Shown: positions 57,436 to 64,000 of the stretch, one piece after another
Numbering within the stretch: the stretch's first letter is position 1
How the letters are laid out: each line of letters starts with the position of its first letter
From: Bacillota bacterium
GTDB lineage: Bacteria; Bacillota; Bacilli; Paenibacillales; NBRC-103111
NCBI GenBank assembly: GCA_023388055.1
Contig: JAEWGW010000032.1
Location: 153,680-217,679 of the forward strand
DNA length: 64,000 bases
Reading direction: 5' to 3'
Program-made: the position numbers and the translations under genes
Notes under the pieces: generated by a model
What the model was told of the DNA's origin: nothing
Seen by the model: only the letters and a program-made list of their open reading frames with translations
Databases searched by the model: none

Positions 57436-59298
57436 ATGAAGGTGGTTCTCGCCGCCCTGAACGCCAAGTACATCCATACCTCCCTGGCTCTGCGTTATCT
57501 GAAGGCCTACAGCGGCCGGGAGTTTCATATTGAAATTGCCGAATATACCATCAAGGACCCGGTGATGCAGGTGGTGACCGACCTGTATCTGAAAAGCCCC
57601 GAGGTGCTGGGCTTTTCCTGCTATATTTGGAACATTGAAGAGACCATTAAGATCATCGCCGCGCTGAAGCAGCTGAAGCCTGAACTGACCATTGTGCTGG
57701 GCGGGCCGGAGGTGTCTTATGATACGGAATATTGGCTCCGGCGCATTCCGCAGGCGGATTTTATTGTGATGGGCGAGGGGGAGGAGACCTTCCACCACCT
57801 GTTGACGGAGATCCGCGGGGAGAAGCAGTGGCATAAGGTTCTGGGGGCTGCCTACCGGCAGGGGGAGAAGCTTGTGGTGAACCCGCCCCGGCAGAAGCTA
57901 GTGCTGGATACGATTCCCACACCGCACCGTTTTGTGGAGGATGTGCCTGCGCTGCCCAACCGGGTGGTCTATTTTGAAACGAGCCGTGGCTGTCCCTTCA
58001 ACTGCCAGTTCTGTCTGTCCAGCGCGGAGGTAGGGGTGCGGTATTTTGATCTGGACCGGACAAAACGCGATCTGGAATACCTGGTGGATTCCGGGGCCAA
58101 GCTGGTGAAATTCGTGGACCGGACCTTCAACATCAAGCGGGACTATGCCATGGATATCTTCGGTCATCTGATCAAAAACCACGGCGGCTGCACCTTCCAG
58201 TTCGAGATTACGGCGGATATTATGCGGCCGGAGGTGCTGGATTTCCTGGCGGGGAATGCGCCCAAGGGGCTGTTCCGCTTCGAGGTGGGCGTCCAGTCCA
58301 CCAATGAGGAGGCCAACCGGCTGGTGGAGCGGCGGCAGAATTTCGAGAAGCTGGCCCGGACGGTGAACAAGGTGAAGGAGATAGCCGCCATCGACCAGCA
58401 TCTGGACCTGATTGCGGGACTGCCGGGAGAGGATTATGCTTCGTTCCGCAAAACCTTTAATGATGTGTTCGCCCTGCGGCCGGAGGAGCTGCAGCTGGGT
58501 TTCCTGAAGCTTCTGCGGGGGACAGGCTTGCGCAGAGATGCGGCGAAATACGGGTACGTGTTTATGGAGGACGCGCCGTACGAGATGCTGTGCAATGATG
58601 TGCTGTCCTTCGATGATGTGATTCGCATCAAGCGGGTGGAGGATGTGCTGGAGAAATACTGGAATGCCCACCGGCTGGACCGGACGGCGGAATATCTGAT
58701 CCGCCATGAGTTTCCGTCGGCCTTCGACTTCTTCCAGGAATTCGGGGACTATTGGGAAAAGCGGGGCTGGTCGCGGATCGGCCATCAGCTGGAGGATCTG
58801 TTCAGCCGGCTGGATGAGTTTCTGCGGCAGCGGCCCTTGAAGCAGCCGGAGGTGGTTCTTGCGCTGATGAAGCTGGATTATTTCCTGAACCACAAGTTCA
58901 AACCACGGAAGATCTGGTGGGACTTCACCCTGGGCAAAGGCGGCCAGGCGGAGCTTCTGCGGCTGGTTGCCCGGGAGCCGGAGCTGCTGTCCCCGGAGCT
59001 GGCGGGGACGGAGTGGAACGAGCGGGAGCTGCACAAGTGGGCGGTGGTGGAGGTGCTGCCGTTTGACCTCTCCGTCTATGAGGAGCGCGGGGAGCTGGTG
59101 CTGGAGGAGACGCTGCTGCTGGTGCTGTACGGCGGCGAAGGCAGCGGAGGCGGTAGTGGCAGAGGCGGCGACGGGGCCGGGGCCCGGTATTATTCGGCGC
59201 CGCTTGGAAGGCTGGGGAAGAGCGGCAGCTTGGGTTTAGGGAGCAAATCTGGCCTGGCGCCGCCCGGCAGCCCAAATACAAAACCGCCTCTCCAATAG
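57436..59298 (+). CDS. B12-binding-domain radical SAM protein (DUF4080 type)
   Basis: A 620-residue enzyme. An N-terminal cobalamin-binding Rossmann domain (VVLAALNAKYIHTSLALRYL, IVLGGPEVSYD, MGEGEETFHHLL) precedes the radical-SAM core with CPFNCQFCLSS, then FRFEVGVQSTNEEANRLVERRQ and DLIAGLPGEDYASF. The C-terminal 170 residues are DUF4080. The last 60 residues are low complexity (GSGGGSGRGGDG). ATG 57436 gives the family start MKVVLAALNAKYIH. The stop codon lies inside the terminator hairpin. Substrate unknown. Confidence 0.9.
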   Translation: MKVVLAALNAKYIHTSLALRYLKAYSGREFHIEIAEYTIKDPVMQVVTDLYLKSPEVLGFSCYIWNIEETIKIIAALKQLKPELTIVLGGPEVSYDTEYWLRRIPQADFIVMGEGEETFHHLLTEIRGEKQWHKVLGAAYRQGEKLVVNPPRQKLVLDTIPTPHRFVEDVPALPNRVVYFETSRGCPFNCQFCLSSAEVGVRYFDLDRTKRDLEYLVDSGAKLVKFVDRTFNIKRDYAMDIFGHLIKNHGGCTFQFEITADIMRPEVLDFLAGNAPKGLFRFEVGVQSTNEEANRLVERRQNFEKLARTVNKVKEIAAIDQHLDLIAGLPGEDYASFRKTFNDVFALRPEELQLGFLKLLRGTGLRRDAAKYGYVFMEDAPYEMLCNDVLSFDDVIRIKRVEDVLEKYWNAHRLDRTAEYLIRHEFPSAFDFFQEFGDYWEKRGWSRIGHQLEDLFSRLDEFLRQRPLKQPEVVLALMKLDYFLNHKFKPRKIWWDFTLGKGGQAELLRLVAREPELLSPELAGTEWNERELHKWAVVEVLPFDLSVYEERGELVLEETLLLVLYGGEGSGGGSGRGGDGAGARYYSAPLGRLGKSGSLGLGSKSGLAPPGSPNTKPPLQ

Positions 59299-59319
59299 AA
59301 GGGAGGCGGTTTTTTTTGC
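59281..59319 (+). terminator. Intrinsic terminator overlapping the stop codon
   Basis: AAACCGCCTC (59281) pairs with GAGGCGGTTT (59303), followed by eight T. The stop codon at 59296-59298 lies in its loop. Confidence 0.88.
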
Positions 59320-59325
59320 TGCGCC

Positions 59326-60291
59326 TTAGGGCACCAGGCTGCGGAGCATGGTAAGCTGGCCGCTGAAGGCATAATCCCCCAGGGACGCGGGGATCAGGAA
59401 GCAGTCGCCCGGCTTGGCCTGCAGCTCGCCGTCAGCCCAGCGCAGCGTGCCGGCTCCGTCGCAGATGATGTGGATGGCGAAGCTGTCTCCCGGGGAGGAC
59501 AGCGGCCAGGTACCGTCCACCTTGCCCTTCTGCACCACGAAGTATGGGGAGCGGGCGATATTCAGCCAGGTATGGGACTCGGGCATATCCGTGGTCATCC
59601 GTGCTGCTCCGGCATTGTCGTAGGCGATGACATTGAGGGAATCCTCTATGTGCAGCTCCCGGGGTTGGCCGTCCAGACCCGGACGGTTGTAGTCATAAAG
59701 CCGGTACGTGGTATCGGAGTTCTGCTGGATTTCGGCCACCAGCACTCCGGAGCACAAGGCATGGACCGTCCCTGCCGGAATGTAGAAGGTATCCCCGGCG
59801 GCTACCGGCACCTCGTGAAGGGTCTCCATAATCCGCCCCTCTTCGATGGCAGCAGTGACCGACTCCCGGGTTTGCCCGGCCTTCAGGCCGTAGATGATCT
59901 TGGCACCCGGTTTGGCGTCCAGCACATACCACATTTCTGTTTTGCCCAGCTCGCCTGCCGGCAGGCGCTCGTATTCATCGGTAGGATGCACCTGCACAGA
60001 GAGGTCATCCTCGCAGTCCAGCAGCTTGATCAGGAGCGGGAACCGCCCGGTCCGTTCCGAAAAGCCCTTTTTACCGAAAAATTCCTTGCCGTAGCGCTCC
60101 CGAACTTCGTCGAGGCCTGTTCCGGCCAGCTCGCCGTTCATAACTTTTGTTGTGCCGTTGGCATGATCGCCGATGGTCCAGGCTTCGCCAATTTTGCCCT
60201 CCGGCATGGTGTAGCCGAAGCGCTCCAGATTCCGGCCGCCCCACACCCGTTCCTTGAACTCAGGTTGAAATTGCAAAGGATAAGGCTTCAT
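59326..60291 (-). CDS. manA: Mannose-6-phosphate isomerase, class I
   Basis: A 321-residue cupin enzyme. N-terminal LQFQPEFKERVWGGRNLERFGY is the family start; the zinc site includes LSVQVHPTDEYE and FYIPAGTVHALCSG, and the DYNRPGLDGQPRELH block follows. GGGGA lies eight bases before ATG 60291, so the 47-residue extension to 60432 is not used. It links fructose-6-P to mannose-6-P, potentially feeding surface glycan precursors. Separate from the glycan locus. Confidence 0.94.
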   Translation of the reverse strand: MKPYPLQFQPEFKERVWGGRNLERFGYTMPEGKIGEAWTIGDHANGTTKVMNGELAGTGLDEVRERYGKEFFGKKGFSERTGRFPLLIKLLDCEDDLSVQVHPTDEYERLPAGELGKTEMWYVLDAKPGAKIIYGLKAGQTRESVTAAIEEGRIMETLHEVPVAAGDTFYIPAGTVHALCSGVLVAEIQQNSDTTYRLYDYNRPGLDGQPRELHIEDSLNVIAYDNAGAARMTTDMPESHTWLNIARSPYFVVQKGKVDGTWPLSSPGDSFAIHIICDGAGTLRWADGELQAKPGDCFLIPASLGDYAFSGQLTMLRSLVP

Positions 60292-60457
60292 AATACCGTT
60301 CCCCGCTTTCCGCATAAAAGGTTTTCTTCCATTGTAATCACCGGACCCCATGCCGTAAAGCCTGTCCGCATAAAAACCGTGTCTTCCGGCCAAGCCCGTT
60401 TCTGCATAGCTGCCGGTTCCCCGCCAGGCCAACTCGAAGCTGCCTTTTCGGTTACCC

Positions 60458-61048
60458 TTATTTGGCGGGCTGGCGTTTTTCCACAGCGATGAGATAAGGC
60501 GGATGGTTCCGTTGATTCATGAACCGGTAGCTCATCACCTGGAACTCCCGCTGCGGCAGCGCCTCTGCCCAGGTATTCACGGCCTCCGCTTCCTCCTCGC
60601 CGCCCGGGTGTCCGGAATAAACCACCACCGTGAGCACCCCGCCGGGCCGCAGAAGCTCCAGGGAGCTGTCCAGAGCTGCCAGTGTAGTGGCGGGCTGCGT
60701 GATGACCGCATGCTCGGCTCCCGGAAGGTAACCCAGATTAAACATAACCGCGGAGATCCGCCCGTGATGCTCCGCTTCTATATAGTCCTTCATCCGGTCA
60801 TGGGAGGCCAGATGAAGCCTTACCCCGGTGAACCGCTCCGACAGCTCGCCCGAAAGCCTGGCCGCCGTGCTGGCCAAGGCGGTTTCCTGAATGTCGAAGG
60901 CGTGTACCAGCCCACCCGAGCCTGCCGCCTTGGCCAGAAACAGGGTGTCCACCCCGTTCCCCGCCGTGGCGTCGATGCAGCAGTCGCCCCGCTCAATCCG
61001 CTGCCCGGCCAGCTCCTGGGCCAGACTCAATACCGATATAAATCCCAT
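60458..61048 (-). CDS. mnmM: tRNA mnm5s2U methyltransferase MnmM (YtqB)
   Basis: A 196-residue class I methyltransferase. SAM motif I is CIDATAGNGVDTLFLA, followed by VHAFDIQ, the catalytic-region VMFNLGYLPG, and GGVLTVVVYSGHPGG near the C-terminus. The family (former YtqB) methylates nm5s2U in tRNA in Gram-positives. AGGAGG precedes ATG 61048. Its start is 6 bp from the stop of the YtqA-like gene, the same pair as ytqA-ytqB in Bacillus. Confidence 0.9.
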   Translation of the reverse strand: MGFISVLSLAQELAGQRIERGDCCIDATAGNGVDTLFLAKAAGSGGLVHAFDIQETALASTAARLSGELSERFTGVRLHLASHDRMKDYIEAEHHGRISAVMFNLGYLPGAEHAVITQPATTLAALDSSLELLRPGGVLTVVVYSGHPGGEEEAEAVNTWAEALPQREFQVMSYRFMNQRNHPPYLIAVEKRQPAK

Positions 61049-61054
61049 TGCTTC

Positions 61055-62020
61055 TTATCCTCCTGTCCAAAGCTTGCCCTGCCACGTGTCCCGCCGTCTG
61101 AGCTCCTCATCGAAGGCGTTCAGGACCTCCCATTTTTTGAGGCTCCACATAGGGCCTACCAACAGATCCCGGGGCGCATCCCCGGTGAGGCGGTGGACGA
61201 TCATCTCTGGGGGAAGCCGCTCCAGCGTATCCACCACAAGCTCCACGTATTCGTCCTTCTCCAAAAAACGGAGCAGCCCTTCCTCATACTGGCGGACCAT
61301 GGGGGTTTTTTTGAGCAGATGCAGCAGATGGATCTTGACCCCCTGGACATCCATGTGGGCCACAGCGTCTCCGGTAGCCAGCATCATGTCCCGGTCCTCG
61401 CCCGGCAGGCCGTAGATGATATGGGCGCAGGTGCGGATGCCCCGCTTGCGCAGCTCCTCCAGGGACCGGTAATAGGTGTCCGTGTCGTGAGCCCGGTTGA
61501 TCAGCCGGGAGGTGCTTTCGTGAATGGTCTGCAGTCCCATTTCCACCCAGAGGTAGGTCCTGCTGTTCAGCTCCTCCAGATAATCCAGCACATCCGGCGG
61601 CAGGCAGTCCGGACGGGTTGCGATGGACAGTCCCACCACACCCGGCTGCTGCAGAATCACCTCATAATAATCCCGCAGCTCCTCCACCGGCGCATACGTA
61701 TTGGTGTAGGCCTGGAAGTAGCCGATATAGCGGGCTTCCGGCCACTTCAGATGCTGGCGGTCGCGCACCGTATTGAATTGGGTCACCAGATCATCCCGGC
61801 GTCTCCCGGCAAAATCTCCCGACCCCCGCGCGCTGCAGAAGGTGCAGCCGCCTGTGGCGATAGTGCCGTCCCGGTTGGGGCAGGTGAAGCCGGCGTCCAG
61901 CATCACCTTGAACACCTTGGCGCCGAATCGGTGCTTCATTTCGGAATTCCATGTATGGAACCGCTTGTCCTCCCACAAAAGGGGGGGTTGGCGCGGCGGG
62001 ATTGCTTGATTGCCGTTCAT
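61055..62020 (-). CDS. ytqA: Radical SAM protein, TIGR01212/YtqA family
   Basis: A 321-residue radical-SAM protein. FKVMLDAGFTCPNRDGTIATGGCTFCSARGSG contains the cluster cysteines. YFQAYTNTYAP, GLSIATRPDCLPPDVLDYL, ELGLQT-like EMGLQTIHESTSRLINRAHD and HIIYGLPGED are family blocks. GGAGG lies six bases before ATG 62020. Operon with mnmM suggests a role in tRNA wobble-uridine modification, though the reaction of YtqA itself is not established to my knowledge. Confidence 0.93.
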   Translation of the reverse strand: MNGNQAIPPRQPPLLWEDKRFHTWNSEMKHRFGAKVFKVMLDAGFTCPNRDGTIATGGCTFCSARGSGDFAGRRRDDLVTQFNTVRDRQHLKWPEARYIGYFQAYTNTYAPVEELRDYYEVILQQPGVVGLSIATRPDCLPPDVLDYLEELNSRTYLWVEMGLQTIHESTSRLINRAHDTDTYYRSLEELRKRGIRTCAHIIYGLPGEDRDMMLATGDAVAHMDVQGVKIHLLHLLKKTPMVRQYEEGLLRFLEKDEYVELVVDTLERLPPEMIVHRLTGDAPRDLLVGPMWSLKKWEVLNAFDEELRRRDTWQGKLWTGG

Positions 62021-62152
62021 TGTATTCCTCCTTGCTGAATCATCTTATTTATTGTAGTGGATGACGACGCTGAAAGCGAATGGTAAACGGGATAGCGGGT
62101 ATTCTAAGGGAGAAGCCGTTGGAAATATATCGCGGAAATTTCGGATTTCATC

Positions 62153-62181
62153 TTGAAAAACCTAACATGATGTGTTATATT
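62153..62181 (+). promoter_or_regulatory. Candidate sigma-A promoter
   Basis: TTGAAA (62153-62158), 17 bp, TATATT (62176-62181). About 100 bp before the small gene at 62283. Confidence 0.6.
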
Positions 62182-62282
62182 AAAAGTGAGCAAAATAAAG
62201 GATTTTTGCTAACCTAACCCCAAACTCCAAGTCCCTTTTTCGACAATAATGAAATGGAAATTACAAAGGAGGCGCATGAGGA

Positions 62283-62489
62283 ATGACGACACATGTTCTG
62301 GTTCCCCAAGGTGAGGAACGGATTACGGTTGAGCTGACAGTGAAGGAAGCCATGGCCCTGTCCGGTTTCCGGTTTAATCAGAATTCCGGCCAGCTGGCGG
62401 ATGCACGGCGCAAGGTCAGAAGTGCCCTGGACAGCCAAGTGATGAAAGAAAGCGAAATCCCTCTGCTTTATGAGGAGCTGACCCACTGA
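62283..62489 (+). CDS. Small hypothetical protein (68 residues)
   Basis: ATG 62283 with AAGGAGG about ten bases upstream. The product is soluble, starting with a strand region (HVLVPQGEERITVELTVKEAMAL), then FNQNSGQLADARRKVRSALD and a C-terminal helix. It is preceded by a good promoter and followed by a terminator, so it is a single-gene unit. Family not recognised. Confidence 0.78.
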   Translation: MTTHVLVPQGEERITVELTVKEAMALSGFRFNQNSGQLADARRKVRSALDSQVMKESEIPLLYEELTH

Positions 62490-62512
62490 CATATTCATGT
62501 CGGTGTTCGGAT

Positions 62513-62550
62513 AGAGGAATCCGCCGGATGAGGCTGGGTTCCTCTTTTTT
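62513..62550 (+). terminator. Intrinsic terminator
   Basis: AGAGGAA (62513) pairs with TTCCTCT (62539), followed by a T-run. Confidence 0.75.
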
Positions 62551-62659
62551 GCATTTCTCCGCAATATTCGCCGGGCAGGATTTTAATGCTTTGCATTTTC
62601 AAGGGTGATCGACTATTCTTGAAGATAAGCTATTCGTCACTATTTGGAGGAATAAGAGA

Positions 62660-63370
62660 ATGCGTTTGCGTGGCAGAAAAGGGATCCGCGAGTCACTGGA
62701 GCGGCAGCCGGATCTTGTTGTGCTGGATGGAAAAAGCTTAAAGGGCCGGTGGGCCGAATATTTTGGCAACACGAATCCTATCCATGTGGAGTTTGGTATG
62801 GGCAAGGGCCGGTTTATCAGCGAGCAGTCCCTGCGGAATCCCGATATCAATTATATCGGTGTGGATATGTATGATGAGCTGCTGCGGCGGGCTGCCGAGA
62901 AGGCGCGGCTGGCCCATGGGGGACTGTCTGAAGGCGAGTCCGTTCCCAATCTGGCTCTGGCTTTATGCAATCTGGAATATGTGCTCGATATGTTCGAAAC
63001 CGGGGAGCTGGAGCGAATCTATCTGAATTTCAGCGATCCTTGGCCGAAGAAGCGCCATGCCCGGAGAAGGCTGACCCATCATGAATTTCTGCGCAAGTAT
63101 ATGCTGATTTTGAATGACCGCGGAGAGATCCACTTCAAGACGGATTCCATGGCGCTGTTCGAATTTTCGCTGAACTCCTTCGCGGATATGGGCTTGCGGA
63201 TGCGCAATATCGCCCTGAACCTGCATGCGGACGGTCTGCGCGACGATCTGGTGCCGACGGAGTATGAGCTGAAGTTTGTGGACCGGGGGATGCCTATTTA
63301 CCGGTGCGAGGTGCTGGTGGGCAAGCTTGCTCTGGAGGAGCATGTGGAACGTCTTAAGGAGCCTCAGTAA
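62660..63370 (+). CDS. trmB: tRNA (guanine-N7)-methyltransferase
   Basis: A 236-residue SAM-dependent enzyme that makes m7G46 in tRNA. The SAM motif is VEFGMGKGRFISEQ; NYIGVDMYDELL follows; the catalytic signature is LNFSDPWPKKRHARRRL. HFKTDSMALFEFSL and VPTEYELKFVDRGMPIY are typical C-terminal blocks. GGAGG about ten bases before ATG 62660. Monocistronic. Confidence 0.95.
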   Translation: MRLRGRKGIRESLERQPDLVVLDGKSLKGRWAEYFGNTNPIHVEFGMGKGRFISEQSLRNPDINYIGVDMYDELLRRAAEKARLAHGGLSEGESVPNLALALCNLEYVLDMFETGELERIYLNFSDPWPKKRHARRRLTHHEFLRKYMLILNDRGEIHFKTDSMALFEFSLNSFADMGLRMRNIALNLHADGLRDDLVPTEYELKFVDRGMPIYRCEVLVGKLALEEHVERLKEPQ

Positions 63371-63423
63371 CCAAAGTAACTTCATTATCTGCACATAACA
63401 AAACCTGTACAAAACGGAAATGC

Positions 63424-63455
63424 CGGACACTGTCCGTCATTTTCTTTTTTTGGGG
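63424..63455 (+). terminator. Possible terminator after trmB
   Basis: CGGAC/GTCCG with an ACT loop, followed by a T-rich tract. Short stem. No gene is visible in 63371-64000. Confidence 0.45.
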
Positions 63456-63564
63456 GCCAAAAAGGTGAAGGGTGTTCAATACCACTTTTACCTTTTGTAT
63501 ATGCATACGTTGAGTCTTTATAGGGACGCGCACGTGGAAACGTTACGCTCCCCCTCTTCCGAAA

Positions 63565-63739
63565 TGCAAAGGTGCATCTATTTAGTGGACAAACCTTCGA
63601 TTTTACGACTTATCCTGCAAAAGTGCAGTTATTTTCGTCAGATGGGAGCAAAATGTACCCCTCGGCGGAAAATAGATGTACTTTTACATTTGGGGTACAG
63701 GCAGAGGCGGAGCTCCAGCAGAATAGATGCACTTTTGCA
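63565..63739. repeat. Phased inverted-repeat cluster E
   Basis: A 19-bp motif (TGCAAAAGTGCATCTATTT) occurs forward at 63565 and 63616 and reversed at 63670 and 63721; spacings are 51, 54 and 51 bp. The second forward and last reversed copies share an additional CTTATCC extension. Motif unrelated to clusters A-D, geometry nearly the same. Confidence 0.78.
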
Positions 63740-63760
63740 GGATAAGGTTAGAAGGGCGCT

Positions 63761-64000
63761 CTCCCGAACCCCCATCCGGCCTCCGGCCAGGACCGCGGGT
63801 TGGGCCAAACCGCCCCTCAATCAGCTGCGCTGATTCGAGGCGCCCGAACCCCCATCCAGCCTCTGGCCAGGACCGGGGGTTGGGCCAAACCGCCCCTCAA
63901 TCAGCTGCGCTGATTCGAGGCGCCCGAACCCCCATCCAGCCTCTGGCCAGGACCGGGGGTTGGGCCAAACCGCCCCTCAATCAGCTGCGCTGATTCGAGG
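63761..64000 (+). repeat. 80-bp tandem repeat, three units, running off the right edge
   Basis: Units begin at 63761, 63841 and 63921. The second and third are identical over 80 bp; the first differs at a few bases. Each contains the palindrome AATCAGCTGCGCTGATT and an ACCCCC/GGGGGT pair. Reading frames across it are repeat artefacts. Confidence 0.9.

Noticed and set aside
60503..62038. Long plus-strand open frame across mnmM and ytqA
   Set aside because: Both minus-strand genes have conserved motifs, ribosome sites and synteny; the opposite frame does not.
63727..63993. Open frame with repeated peptide at the right end
   Set aside because: Arises from the 80-bp tandem repeat; no ribosome site.

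Overview
The window reads as a chromosome segment of a spore-forming, Gram-positive Firmicute, most likely Paenibacillus or a close relative. Evidence: a gerA-type spore germination operon, a CmpA cortex-morphogenesis gene, a Bacillus-type alr-ndoAI-ndoA-tex-cmpA-sprT block, strong AGGAGG-type ribosome sites, GTG/TTG starts, and GC-rich codon use everywhere except one AT-rich island. The assignment rests on gene content and recalled family sequences; no database search was possible.

Layout. (1) 1-18.5 kb: a cell-surface glycan locus. An O-antigen-ligase-like gene runs leftward off the window. A rightward series encodes a 3-hydroxyacyl-CoA dehydrogenase, a thiolase, a NeuD-type acyltransferase, a Wzm/Wzt ABC exporter, a methyltransferase with a coiled-coil tail, four family-2 glycosyltransferases, a DegT/VioA-like sugar aminotransferase, an acyltransferase-3 membrane protein and a WsfP/WsaP-like initiating sugar-phosphate transferase. 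The stretch 2.1-16.4 kb is strikingly AT-rich and contains a decayed glycosyltransferase. The gene set fits export and ligation of an S-layer-type glycan carrying an N-acylated 4-amino-4,6-dideoxy sugar (inference). (2) 18.6-27.9 kb: small unknown proteins, then LolA/YdcC-like lipoprotein, alr, ndoAI-ndoA toxin-antitoxin, tex, cmpA, SprT-like protein and tRNA-Ser(GCU), matching the Bacillus order but without the rsb stress genes. A single type I-C-like CRISPR repeat sits in the alr leader. (3) 28.4-40.8 kb: CorA, a four-gene germinant-receptor operon with a small D-type subunit, YwmB-like protein, Cu/Zn SOD lipoprotein, split chromate transporter, ROK regulator, glucosaminidase, endonuclease IV and PurU. 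(4) 41.7-50.8 kb: transketolase, PpnP, LrgAB/CidR, a dehydrogenase fused to a PilZ domain, Pgi, YigZ and TetR. (5) 51.4-63.4 kb: four radical-SAM genes, DUF1128, pseudouridine synthase, CysK, ManA, MnmM/YtqA and TrmB.

The most unusual signal is non-coding. Five intergenic clusters (28.1, 41.0, 41.3, 51.1 and 63.6 kb) each hold four copies of a 19-23 bp motif arranged forward-forward-reverse-reverse. The period is about 50 bp with a gap of about 60 bp at the centre (51/54/51 in the last). Motif sequence differs between clusters but the geometry is kept. A second dispersed element of about 60 bp with CCCCCAAAAGT inverted ends lies just upstream of both tex and pgi in opposite orientations. An 80-bp tandem repeat runs off the right edge.
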